Source: Bin103 sp002238925 (GTDB lineage Bacteria > Spirochaetota > Spirochaetia > SZUA-6 > Bin103). From it: a stretch of DNA of 64,000 nt. Positions 50,211 to 59,261 of the stretch are shown one piece after another. The stretch is taken from NCBI GenBank assembly GCA_965208065.1, contig OZ242313.1, positions 4,092,001 to 4,156,000 of the forward strand. Direction: 5' to 3'. The notes under the pieces are model-generated. The model searched no databases, was not told the origin of the DNA, and was given only the letters and a program-made list of their open reading frames with translations. Every line of letters starts with the position of its first letter. Position 1 is the stretch's first letter. Made by a program: the position numbers and the translations under genes.

Positions 50211-53200
50211 GTGGTGCAGGGGTTCTTCGAACAGCCGATCCTGAATTCGCCGTACGAGTACCCGGGGCGGCACTGGGAGCTGGATGAGAACCGGCAGCCC
50301 ACCAACCGCGTCGTGGATCGACGGCGCACGGTGTCGTTCATCACCCCGATCCCGGACGCTCGCAAGCAGCGCACGGGCCAGCCGGAGCTGGGTGTTGATG
50401 ATGCCGGGCGGAAGCCGGACAAGGATGGCCAGCAGTACGAGTTGATGCGGCTGATCGAGAGCGTGCGCCAGAGCGTGAACGATTGGCGCCGGCTGCCGCG
50501 CGCCCAGTGGCGGGTTACCCCGGAGACCGCCCGGCTGCTGCACCACTGGCGGCACCACCGGTTCAGCGGCCTGCGCCCGTTCTTCTGCCAGGTCGAAGCG
50601 GTGGAGACGGTGATCTGGCTGACCGAGGCGGCGCCCGGGCCGGGACGCGAAGGACGGCAGTTCCTGCAGCGGCTGCAGGCGGCCAACGAGGAGGCCAATC
50701 CGGGGCTCTCCCGGCTGGCGCTGAAGCTCGCCACCGGCGCCGGCAAGACCACCGTGATGGCGATGCTGATCGCGTGGCAGACCATCAACGCGGTGCGGCA
50801 TCCGAACAGCCGGCGGTTCACGCGCGGCTTCCTGGTGCTGACCCCCGGCCTGACCATTCGCGACCGGCTGCGGGTACTGCAGCCGAACGACCCGGACAGC
50901 TACTACGAGAGCCGCGAACTGGTGCCGCGCGACATGCTCGGCGACCTGCACCGCGCCAATATCGTTATCACCAACTTCCACGCCTTCATGCGGCGGGAGA
51001 CGCAGGACCTCTCGAAGGGCGGGCGCGCGCTGCTGCAGGGCCGCGGCCCGGAGTTGCACACCCTCGAGACCGAGGGCCAGATGCTGCAGCGGGTGATGCC
51101 GGGCCTGATGGGCATGAAGAACGTGATGGCGTTCAACGACGAGGCCCATCACTGCTACCGCGAGAAGCCGGAGCAGGAGCGCGCCGAGGGCAAGCTCACC
51201 GGAGACGACCGCCAGGAGGCCAGGAAGAACAGCGAGGCGGCGCGGGTATGGATCTCCGGCCTGGAGGTGGTGCAGCGCAGGCTCGGCCTGAGCCGGGTAA
51301 TCGATCTGTCGGCCACGCCGTTCTTCCTGCGCGGCTCCGGCTATCGGGAGGGCACTCTGTTTCCGTGGACGATGAGCGACTTCTCGCTGATGGACGCCAT
51401 CGAGTGCGGCATCGTCAAGCTGCCGCGGGTGCCGGTGGCCGACAACATCCCCGGCGCCGACATGCCCAAGTTCCGCAACCTGTGGGAGCACATCGGCAAG
51501 CGCATGCCCCGCAAGGGCCGCGCCAAGTCCGCCGCCCTGGACCCGCTGAGCATTCCGGTGGAGCTGCAGACCGCCCTGGAGGCACTCTACGGCCACTACG
51601 TGAAAGTCTTCGACCAGTGGCGCGAAGCCGACATCGAGGTGCCGCCCTGCTTCATCGTGGTGTGCAACAACACGGCCACCTCAAAGCTGGTGTACGACTT
51701 CATTTCCGGGTTTCATCGCCAGCATGAGGATGGCTCCGCGTCGTTGGTGAACGGGCGGCTGGAGCTGTTCCGCAACTTCGACGACTACGGCAACCCGCTC
51801 GCCAGGCCGCACACGCTGCTGATCGACAGCGAGCAGCTCGACTCCGGCGAGGCGCTCGGCAAGGACTTCCGCGCCGCCGCCGGCGATGAAATCGCGCGCT
51901 TCCGCAAGGAGATCATCGCGCGCACCGGCGACCGCCGCCAGGCGGAGAGCCTGTCCGACCACGACCTGCTGCGCGAGGTAATGAACACCGTCGGGGTAGC
52001 GGGCCGGCTCGGGGGCGCGACCCGCTGCGTGGTGTCGGTGTCGATGCTTACCGAGGGCTGGGATGCGCGCACCGTTACGCACATCCTCGGCGTGCGCGCC
52101 TTCGGCACCCAGCTGCTCTGCGAGCAGGTGGTGGGCCGCGCCCTGCGCCGCCAGTCCTACGACCTGAACGACGAGAACCTGTTCAACGTCGAGTATGCGG
52201 ACGTGCTCGGCATCCCGTTCGACTTCACCGCCGAGCCGGTGGTAGCCAAGCACCACAAGCCGCGCGAGACGGTAGCGGTCCGGGCCGTCACCCCGGACCG
52301 GGATGGGTGCGAGATCCGGTTCCCGCGCGTGCAGGGCTACCGCGTCGAGCTGCCCGAAGAACACGTGGACGCGAAGTTCGACCGGGACTCGACGCTGGTG
52401 CTCACCCCGGAGGTCGTCGGTCCTTCCATTACCCACAACGCCGGAATCATCGGCGAGGGCGTCGACCTGAACCTGGTGCACCGCCGCGACCTGCGCCCCT
52501 CCTCGCTGGTCTACCATCTCACCAAGACCCTGCTGGAAAAACACTGGCGCGACCGCAACGAGGATCCGAAGCTGCACCTGTTCGGCCAGCTCAAGCGGGT
52601 CACCCGCCGCTGGCTGGACCATCACCTGATCTGCAAGGGCGGCACCTACCCTGCCCAGCTCATGTACCAGGAGCTGGCCGACCAGGCCTGCACCCGCATC
52701 ACGCGCGGCATCGTGGCGCGCCACCTCGGCGAGCGAGCGGTCACCGCGGTGCTCGACCCCTACAACCCGACCGGCTCGACCATGCATGTCAACTTCACCA
52801 CCTCCAAGCAGACGCGCTGGCAAACCGACCCGCGCCGCTGCCACCTGAACTGGGTGGTGTGCGACAGCGACTGGGAGGCGGAGTTCTGCCGCTTCATCGA
52901 ATCGCAGCCGGAGGTCCGCGCCTACGTCAAGAACCACGGCCTGGGGCTGGAAGTCCCCTACCGGTACGGCTCCGAGGCGCGCACCTACCTCCCCGACTTC
53001 ATCGTGCTGGTCGACGACGGCCGCGGCGGCGACGACCTGCTCCACCTCGTGGTGGAGATCAAGGGCTACCGCCGCGAGGACGCCAAGGACAAGAAGGACA
53101 CCATGGACACCTACTGGATCCCCGGCATCAACCGCGCCGCCACCTTCGGCCGCTGGGCCTTCGCCGAGTTCACCGACGTATATACCCTGCAGGACGACTT

Positions 53201-53273
53201 CGCGGCCGCTGTCCGGGCACAAACGCAAACGCGCACCGGCCAGCCGGCAGAAGGAGCCTTGCGAACGCCATGA
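50211..53273 (+). CDS. DEAH helicase-nuclease (type III Res-like, BPTD_3080-type restriction subunit)
   Basis: 1020 residues. The N-terminus (MVQGFFEQPILNSPYEYPGR) is typical of this restriction family. Walker A is ATGAGKT near 175-181 and the DEAH box is DEAHH at 310-314. Helicase domain 2 has VSMLTEGWDARTVTHILGVR and CEQVVGRALRRQSYD. A C-terminal PD-(D/E)xK nuclease follows: DSDWEAEFCR, YLPDFIVLV (Asp near 929) and LVVEIKGYR (near 949-951). It should cleave DNA lacking the cognate methylation. Its stop overlaps the start of the next gene by four bases (ATGA), so it heads a tightly coupled operon with the ATPase, MNT/HEPN and methyltransferase genes. Confidence 0.88.
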   Translation: MVQGFFEQPILNSPYEYPGRHWELDENRQPTNRVVDRRRTVSFITPIPDARKQRTGQPELGVDDAGRKPDKDGQQYELMRLIESVRQSVNDWRRLPRAQWRVTPETARLLHHWRHHRFSGLRPFFCQVEAVETVIWLTEAAPGPGREGRQFLQRLQAANEEANPGLSRLALKLATGAGKTTVMAMLIAWQTINAVRHPNSRRFTRGFLVLTPGLTIRDRLRVLQPNDPDSYYESRELVPRDMLGDLHRANIVITNFHAFMRRETQDLSKGGRALLQGRGPELHTLETEGQMLQRVMPGLMGMKNVMAFNDEAHHCYREKPEQERAEGKLTGDDRQEARKNSEAARVWISGLEVVQRRLGLSRVIDLSATPFFLRGSGYREGTLFPWTMSDFSLMDAIECGIVKLPRVPVADNIPGADMPKFRNLWEHIGKRMPRKGRAKSAALDPLSIPVELQTALEALYGHYVKVFDQWREADIEVPPCFIVVCNNTATSKLVYDFISGFHRQHEDGSASLVNGRLELFRNFDDYGNPLARPHTLLIDSEQLDSGEALGKDFRAAAGDEIARFRKEIIARTGDRRQAESLSDHDLLREVMNTVGVAGRLGGATRCVVSVSMLTEGWDARTVTHILGVRAFGTQLLCEQVVGRALRRQSYDLNDENLFNVEYADVLGIPFDFTAEPVVAKHHKPRETVAVRAVTPDRDGCEIRFPRVQGYRVELPEEHVDAKFDRDSTLVLTPEVVGPSITHNAGIIGEGVDLNLVHRRDLRPSSLVYHLTKTLLEKHWRDRNEDPKLHLFGQLKRVTRRWLDHHLICKGGTYPAQLMYQELADQACTRITRGIVARHLGERAVTAVLDPYNPTGSTMHVNFTTSKQTRWQTDPRRCHLNWVVCDSDWEAEFCRFIESQPEVRAYVKNHGLGLEVPYRYGSEARTYLPDFIVLVDDGRGGDDLLHLVVEIKGYRREDAKDKKDTMDTYWIPGINRAATFGRWAFAEFTDVYTLQDDFAAAVRAQTQTRTGQPAEGALRTP

Positions 53274-54517
53274 GCGAAACTGCCGACCCGCGGCTGGTAA
53301 CCAGGATCGCCCTGCGCAACTACAAGAGCATCGCCGCCTGTGACGTACCGTTGGCGCCGCTGTCCTTTCTCGTCGGCCCGAACGGCTGCGGAAAGAGCAA
53401 CTTCCTCGATGCGTTGCGCTTCGTGGCCGAGGCGCTGCGCTTCTCGCTCGACCACGCGCTGCGCGACCGCGGCGGCATTCAGGAGGTGCGGCGCCGGTCC
53501 GGCGGGCACCCCAACCACTTCGGAATTCGCCTTGATCTTCAGCTTCCGAATGCGACGGGTTGGTATGCGTTTCGAGTTGCGGTGAAACCAGGCGGCAGGT
53601 ACAGCGTCCAACGGGAGGAGTGCGCAGTGTTCGGTGCGGAGGTCCGCGGATCCTACCGAGTGGCGGACGGCAAAGTCATCGACAGCACGATACCCAATCC
53701 CCCGGCCTGCGCCAGTGACCGCCTCTATCTCGTCAACATGTCAGGATTCGATCTTTTCCGCCGGGTATACGACGCACTGTCTGGAATGGGCTTTTACAAC
53801 CTCAATCCCGATGCAATCCGCGATCTGCAGGCACCCGACCCGGGCGACCTCCTGAATCGGGATGGCAGCAACCTGGCGAGCGTGCTCTCCAACCTGGGAA
53901 GCCGCAAGACGGATGTCGAAGAGTATCTCGCAGCGATTACTCCGGGAGTCACCGGTGTAGACTCGCGTACGATGGGCACCAAGCTCACCCTCGACTTCCA
54001 CCAGGAGGTACGCGGAGCCAAGCATCCATGGCGGTTCCTGGCCAGCAACATGTCCGATGGCACGCTGCGTGCGCTCGGCGTCCTGGTGGCGCTGTTTCAG
54101 GGTAATGGCGAAGTGATGGAACGCCGACACTTGGTAGGCATCGAAGAACCTGAGAGCGCCCTGCATCCCGCCGCCGCCGGCGTCCTGGTCGACAGCCTCA
54201 CCGACGCCAGCCAGTTGGCCCAGGTTGTGGTTACCAGTCACAGCGCGGAGCTACTCGACAACGATGCCATACCTGACAGCTCAATCCTCGCGGTCCTGTC
54301 CGAGCACGCCGAGACCAGGATCGGCCCGCTCGACGATGCTGGCCGCTCGGCGCTACGCGATCACCTGTTCACCGCCGGCGAACTACTGCGAATGGACCAG
54401 TTGCATCCCGACCCGGAGCGGTCAGCTCCCCGCCAGCTCGACTTGTTCGAACGTGCGCACAATGCCCCAGATGGTGTGACTTGCTTGGCCGAGCGAAGAG
54501 CAGAACTGATAGGATGA
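53270..54517 (+). CDS. SMC/OLD-type AAA ATPase of the restriction operon
   Basis: 415 residues. Walker A is GPNGCGKS at 36-43, after RIALRNYKSIAACDVPLAPL. Walker B is GIEEPESALHP near 290-300 and the switch VVVTSHSAELL follows, as in AAA_21 ATPases. No TOPRIM or nuclease domain follows, so any effector function lies in partner proteins. A QLDLF motif is at residues 389-393 near the C-terminus. Composition changes within the gene: about 53,520-54,250 is less GC-rich than its start. It is translationally coupled to the helicase-nuclease upstream; the next gene starts four bases after its stop. Confidence 0.85.
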   Translation: MSETADPRLVTRIALRNYKSIAACDVPLAPLSFLVGPNGCGKSNFLDALRFVAEALRFSLDHALRDRGGIQEVRRRSGGHPNHFGIRLDLQLPNATGWYAFRVAVKPGGRYSVQREECAVFGAEVRGSYRVADGKVIDSTIPNPPACASDRLYLVNMSGFDLFRRVYDALSGMGFYNLNPDAIRDLQAPDPGDLLNRDGSNLASVLSNLGSRKTDVEEYLAAITPGVTGVDSRTMGTKLTLDFHQEVRGAKHPWRFLASNMSDGTLRALGVLVALFQGNGEVMERRHLVGIEEPESALHPAAAGVLVDSLTDASQLAQVVVTSHSAELLDNDAIPDSSILAVLSEHAETRIGPLDDAGRSALRDHLFTAGELLRMDQLHPDPERSAPRQLDLFERAHNAPDGVTCLAERRAELIG

Positions 54518-54521
54518 CGCG

Positions 54522-54902
54522 ATGCGGGGTGCTTCCATGAGAGCAGCGACAAGCAGCGGCGGTTCGAGTCGCAAGCCGCCGTCGCCGCCGCAGGCGAAAA
54601 ACGCAGACTGTTTGAATCGAGAACGGGTTGTCGCTCTTCTGCGCGATCACAAGGCGACCCTTGTGCAGCGGTTTGGAGTCACTGAACTAGCCCTGTTCGG
54701 CTCCTTCGCTCGCAACCAAGCTACGGACCAAAGCGACCTCGACATTCTGGTATCATTTCGCGGGCAGGCCGACTGGAAGGGATATTTCGGCGCTCAGTTC
54801 TATCTCGAAGATCTGCTTGGCCGGTCTGTCGACCTGGTGACGGACAAGGCCCTGCGAGCCGAATTGCGACCGCACGTCGAGCGGGAGGCAGTTTATGTCT
54901 GA
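54522..54902 (+). CDS. MNT-type nucleotidyltransferase antitoxin
   Basis: 126 residues (ATG 54522; ATG 54537 is also possible). The minimal nucleotidyltransferase motif is GSFARNQATDQSDLDILV, with Gly60-Ser61 and Asp72/Asp74. Members such as MntA AMPylate a tyrosine of the partner HEPN toxin. It overlaps the HEPN gene by eight bases. It lies four bases after the ATPase stop, inside the restriction operon rather than as a separate unit. Confidence 0.9.
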   Translation: MRGASMRAATSSGGSSRKPPSPPQAKNADCLNRERVVALLRDHKATLVQRFGVTELALFGSFARNQATDQSDLDILVSFRGQADWKGYFGAQFYLEDLLGRSVDLVTDKALRAELRPHVEREAVYV

Positions 54903-55263
54903 CTCCGACCGCCATCAACCGTGGCGCTTGCACGTGCAGGACATGATCGGGTTTTGCGAACGGGTGCGCAATTTTGCGGAAGGCTATGAACAAGCCACGT
55001 TCATCGCAGACGCGCGGACCTACGATGCCACGATACGCAACCTAGAACTGATCGGCGAGGCAGCCACCCACGTACCTCAGTCGGTTCGCGACACGTCTCC
55101 AGACGTTCCTTGGCGTGCGATTGTCGGGCTGCGTAATCGCCTTATCCATGCCTATGGCGGCATCGACAACGACATTATCTGGACTCTTATCCAGGACGCG
55201 GTCCCGAATCTGCTGACTACGTTACACGACCTGTTGCGCACGACGAGCGAGGATTCTTCGTAA
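54895..55263 (+). CDS. HEPN-domain RNase toxin (HepT-like, DUF86)
   Basis: 122 residues. The RNase motif is R-x4-H-x-Y: Arg80, His85 and Tyr87 in GLRNRLIHAYGGID. The Tyr is the one modified by MNT partners in studied pairs. Other family blocks are YDATIRNLELIGEAATHVPQ and PDVPWRAIVGLRN. All key residues are intact. Its TAA stop is followed at once by the ATG of the methyltransferase, so the toxin is locked into the restriction-modification operon. Confidence 0.92.
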   Translation: MSDSDRHQPWRLHVQDMIGFCERVRNFAEGYEQATFIADARTYDATIRNLELIGEAATHVPQSVRDTSPDVPWRAIVGLRNRLIHAYGGIDNDIIWTLIQDAVPNLLTTLHDLLRTTSEDSS

Positions 55264-58206
55264 ATGGCGAAACGAACCAGGGCCAAGAAGGTCGAGACCA
55301 TCACTCATGGCGAGGCGTCGCGCAGGAACATCCCCACGGCGGAGCACCAGTCGGTAATGGAAAAGGCCGATCAGAGCCCCATTCAGGTGGCTTACGAGCG
55401 CCGCAACCGCGACCTCGATCCGCAGCTCGTGTGGCGCGGCAAGGACGAGCAGGACTGGTCGGATCTCGTGGTGCAGGCACCGCCGCTGTTCATCCAGGAG
55501 AAGGTCCACCCCAAGGTGCTGATCGACGACCTGCTGCGGCGCAGCAAGGAGGGCGAGCAGGCGGCGGACGACCAGCTCGACCTGTTTGCCGACTTCAACG
55601 GCCTCCCGGACGACAACGCCCGCACCGAGTTCTACCGCCACGACGCCAACTGGTCCAACCGCATGATCCTCGGCGACAGCCTGCAGGTAATGGCCTCTCT
55701 GGCCGAGCGCGAGGGGCTGCGCGGCAAGGTGCAGTGCATCTACCTCGACCCACCCTACGGCATCAAATTTAACTCCAACTTCCAGTGGTCCACCACCAGC
55801 CGCGACGTGCGCGACGGCAAAGCCGAACACATCACCCGCGAACCCGAACAAGTCAAGGCCTTCCGCGACACCTGGCGCGACGGCATCCACTCCTACCTCA
55901 CCTACCTCCGCGACCGACTCACCGTAGCACGCGACCTGCTCACAGAAAGCGGCAGCATCTTCGTTCAAATCGGCGACGAAAACGTCCACCGCGTCAGCGC
56001 ATTGTTGGACGAGGTGTTTGGGAGGGAGAACTTCGTTCGGTTAGTCACTTTCGTAAAGACAACCGGTCAGACTGACAATCTCCTCGCATCCGTGTCCGAC
56101 TATATCGTCTGGTACGCAAGAAATCGAACTAGCCTGAAGTTTAGGCGACCACTCAAACTGAAGAATCTGATGGGTGTTGGTGGAACTGCATACAGCAAAT
56201 CTCGGTCAATCGGTGGAAGTACTCGCACACTTACAGATGAAGAGCGAGCCGGAGCAAAATTAGCGAGCGATGAACGGGTGTTCCGGATAGACAACCTTAC
56301 CAGCCAGAGTCCGGGCACGCGTTACAACGTTGAGTTTCAGAGAGCCAGGTTTTTTCCGAAAGGCTATTGGAAGACCCAAGAGTCCTCGATGATGCGCCTC
56401 CTTAGAGCGGATCGCGTCCAGCGCGCTTCCAGAAATATCTACTATGTGCGCTATTTTGATGACTATCTTGCATTTCCGATTGCGGACAACTGGGACGATA
56501 CGAGCATTGCTGGCTTTGTCGCTGACAAGCGCTATGTAGTCGAGACGTCGTCCAAAGTCGTGGAACGATGTATCCTCATGGCAACGGACCCCGGTGACCT
56601 CGTACTGGACCCCACTTGCGGCTCGGGAACTACGGCGTATGTTGCAGAGCAATGGGGACGTCGGTGGATAACCATCGACACCTCCCGCGTTGCTCTAGCC
56701 TTAGCCCGTTCCCGCGTCATGGGCGCGCGCTATCCCTACTACCTGCTCGCCGACAGCCCCGACGGGCGGGAGAAGGAAGCCGAACTCACCCAGACTGTAC
56801 CCTCGGTCACCCCGACCGGCGGCGATATCCGGCATGGGTTCGTGTACGAGCGGGTGCCGCACATCACCCTCAAGGCGATCGCCAACAACGCGGGGATCGA
56901 CGTGATCTGGGAGCGGTGGCAGGAGAAGCTGGAGCCGCTGCGGGCGGAATTGAACGGTGCGCTTGGCCGCACTTGGGACGAATGGGAGATCCCACAGGAC
57001 TCCGGCGCCCCGTGGCCTGAGCCGGCCGCGGCGGCGTGGAAGCGGCTGCAGTCGGTCCAGTCCGATGCACAGAAAGCCGACGCGCTGTTGGCCCTGAACA
57101 GCGCCCTGCGCCGCGACTACACACTTGGCGAGCTGCCGGACCAGCCGCGCGACCCATGGGACGCGGGCCCGACCGACCTGCACCGCCGCTGGTGGGAGGC
57201 TCGCATCGCGCGGCAGAAGGAGATCGACGCATCCATCGCCGCCAAGGCGGACTTCGAGTACCTGTACGACAAGCCGTACAAGGATCGCGGCATCGTCCGC
57301 GTCGCAGGTCCGTTCACGGTGGAGAGCCTGGCGCCGCACCGCACGCTCGGCGTCGGCGAGAACGACGAACTGATCGACCACCTCGCCGAGAGCAAGACCC
57401 GCTACGACGCGGCGCAGGACTTCGCGGCCATGATCCTGGAGCACCTGAAGACCTCGGGCGTGCAGCAGGCGCACCGAGACGACCGCATATCCTTCACCGC
57501 GCTCACCCCGTGGCCCGGCAACCTGATCTGCGCCGAGGGGCGCTACCTCGAAGGTGCGGCAGACACCGGTACCGAGCGCCGCGCCGGCGTTTTCGTCGGC
57601 CCCGAGTTCGGCACCGTCTCCCGTCCCGACCTGGTCGCAGCCGCCCGCGAAGCCGCCGACGCCGACTATGACGTGCTGATCGCCTGCGCGTTCAGCTACG
57701 ACGCGCACGCATCCGAGTTCAGCAAGCTCGGCCGCGTCCCGATCCTCAAGGCGCGCATGAACGCCGACCTGCACATGGCCGGCGACCTGAAGAACACCGG
57801 CAAGGGCAACCTGTTCGTGATCTTCGGCGAGCCGGACATTGAGATCATCCCGGTCCAGGACAACGGCGCCACCCCCGGCCAGATACAGGTCAAGGTCAAC
57901 GGCGTGGACGTGTTCCATCCCAACACCGGCGAAATCCGCAGCGACGGCCCCGACGGCATCGCCTGCTGGTTCATCGACACCGACTACAACGAGGAGAGCT
58001 TCTTCGTCCGCCACGCCTACTTCCTCGGCGCCAACGACCCCTACAAGTCGCTCAAGACCACCCTCAAGGCCGAGATCAACCGCGACGCCTGGGAGACCCT
58101 GCACAGCGACACCTCCCGCCCCTTCGACCGCCCCGCCTCCGGCCGCATCGCCGTCAAGGTAATCAACCACCTCGGCGACGAAGTAATGAAGATCTTCAGG
58201 GTTTGA
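55264..58206 (+). CDS. Beta-class DNA methyltransferase (type III Mod-like)
   Basis: 980 residues. Motif IV is DPPY at 162-165 (IYLDPPYGIKF); motif I is DPTCGSGTT at 449-457. This IV-before-I order is the beta class of N6-adenine/N4-cytosine methyltransferases. The segment between, about residues 249-482 (56,010-56,710), is visibly poorer in GC and contains the expected target-recognition domain, so it may be a recombined module. A QLDLF motif lies at 104-108. The C-terminal half (from residue about 500) is an accessory domain, probably for Res interaction. It should protect host DNA from the helicase-nuclease. Confidence 0.9.
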   Translation: MAKRTRAKKVETITHGEASRRNIPTAEHQSVMEKADQSPIQVAYERRNRDLDPQLVWRGKDEQDWSDLVVQAPPLFIQEKVHPKVLIDDLLRRSKEGEQAADDQLDLFADFNGLPDDNARTEFYRHDANWSNRMILGDSLQVMASLAEREGLRGKVQCIYLDPPYGIKFNSNFQWSTTSRDVRDGKAEHITREPEQVKAFRDTWRDGIHSYLTYLRDRLTVARDLLTESGSIFVQIGDENVHRVSALLDEVFGRENFVRLVTFVKTTGQTDNLLASVSDYIVWYARNRTSLKFRRPLKLKNLMGVGGTAYSKSRSIGGSTRTLTDEERAGAKLASDERVFRIDNLTSQSPGTRYNVEFQRARFFPKGYWKTQESSMMRLLRADRVQRASRNIYYVRYFDDYLAFPIADNWDDTSIAGFVADKRYVVETSSKVVERCILMATDPGDLVLDPTCGSGTTAYVAEQWGRRWITIDTSRVALALARSRVMGARYPYYLLADSPDGREKEAELTQTVPSVTPTGGDIRHGFVYERVPHITLKAIANNAGIDVIWERWQEKLEPLRAELNGALGRTWDEWEIPQDSGAPWPEPAAAAWKRLQSVQSDAQKADALLALNSALRRDYTLGELPDQPRDPWDAGPTDLHRRWWEARIARQKEIDASIAAKADFEYLYDKPYKDRGIVRVAGPFTVESLAPHRTLGVGENDELIDHLAESKTRYDAAQDFAAMILEHLKTSGVQQAHRDDRISFTALTPWPGNLICAEGRYLEGAADTGTERRAGVFVGPEFGTVSRPDLVAAAREAADADYDVLIACAFSYDAHASEFSKLGRVPILKARMNADLHMAGDLKNTGKGNLFVIFGEPDIEIIPVQDNGATPGQIQVKVNGVDVFHPNTGEIRSDGPDGIACWFIDTDYNEESFFVRHAYFLGANDPYKSLKTTLKAEINRDAWETLHSDTSRPFDRPASGRIAVKVINHLGDEVMKIFRV

Positions 58207-58236
58207 GCCAAGCGGCGCAACAGTACAGAATACCCC

Positions 58237-59226
58237 ATGGCCTCCGCTGAGCAGATCAAGGCGCTCCTGAAGTCCCACATCAAGGGCGACGACGAGCGGT
58301 TCCTGTCGGTCGCCATGCAGGTAGCGGCGCATGAGGCCAAGCTCGGGCATGGCAAGCTCGCCGTGGAGTTGCGCGCTCTCGTAGACGAAGCCAAGAACGG
58401 GCGCCAACCGCGACTCCTCGAAAATGGACCGGCACGACGAGCGGGCGGTGCCTCGTCAACTCTGCTGGAGACTTCGTACCCGACATCCCGGCTCCGTGAG
58501 ATGATCCTGAGCGACAACCTCGCCCAGCAGATAGAACGCGTGATCCGTGAGCAGCGCCATGCCGGACGCATCATCGAGCAGGGCCTTGTCCCCCGCAGCA
58601 AGCTCCTCCTGGTCGGTCCGCCGGGCACGGGGAAGACGATGACCGCCTCAGTGCTGGCAGGCGAACTTGGACTCGCACTGCTGCAAGTGCGACTGGATGG
58701 GCTGATCACCAAGTACATGGGAGAGACCGCCGCGCGGCTCCGACAGGTGTTCGACTCCACCAGTCGCACGAGGGGCGTATACTTCTTCGACGAGTTCGAC
58801 GCCATCGGCTCGCAACGTGGCCTCACAAACGACGTTGGCGAAATCCGCCGGGTACTGAACAGCTTTCTCCAGATGATCGAGCAGGAGCGGTCCCATAGCT
58901 TGGTGATCGCGGCAACGAACCACTTCGAGGTCCTCGACCCGGCCCTCTTTCGTCGGTTCGACGACGTGCTCTACTACGACCTGCCCGACCAGGCTCAGGT
59001 CGAAGGGCTGCTGAAAACACGTTTGGCACGGACCGCGGTCCCGGACGTCTCATGGAGTCGGCTTGCGGCCGCCGCCGCGGGGCTGAGTCACGCCGACATT
59101 TCGCGGGCCGCTGACGAAGCCCTGAAGGATTCGCTGATCAACAACGGGTCAGCGTACCTCGGAGAAGCCAAGGTCGCCGCGATGCTTGATGAACGCCGCA
59201 ATATCGCAGCCCGATCAGACACTTGA
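58237..59226 (+). CDS. AAA+ ATPase, IetA-like
   Basis: 329 residues. Walker A is GPPGTGKT at 127-134; Walker B has FFDEFDAIG (Asp185, Glu186); the sensor/arginine region is ALFRRFDDVLYYDLP. The N-terminal 90 residues (EQIKALLKSHIKGDDERFLS, VAMQVAAHEAKLGHGKLAVE) resemble the IetA ATPase of the IetAS plasmid-incompatibility/defence system, in which IetS is a subtilisin-like protease. No S8 protease gene is present; the next genes are an unrelated HicBA pair. It starts 30 bases after the methyltransferase stop and may have been co-opted by this operon. Confidence 0.82.
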   Translation: MASAEQIKALLKSHIKGDDERFLSVAMQVAAHEAKLGHGKLAVELRALVDEAKNGRQPRLLENGPARRAGGASSTLLETSYPTSRLREMILSDNLAQQIERVIREQRHAGRIIEQGLVPRSKLLLVGPPGTGKTMTASVLAGELGLALLQVRLDGLITKYMGETAARLRQVFDSTSRTRGVYFFDEFDAIGSQRGLTNDVGEIRRVLNSFLQMIEQERSHSLVIAATNHFEVLDPALFRRFDDVLYYDLPDQAQVEGLLKTRLARTAVPDVSWSRLAAAAAGLSHADISRAADEALKDSLINNGSAYLGEAKVAAMLDERRNIAARSDT

Positions 59227-59261
59227 GCAGGCACGTCGCCGCGACGATTCGCGGCTCATTC

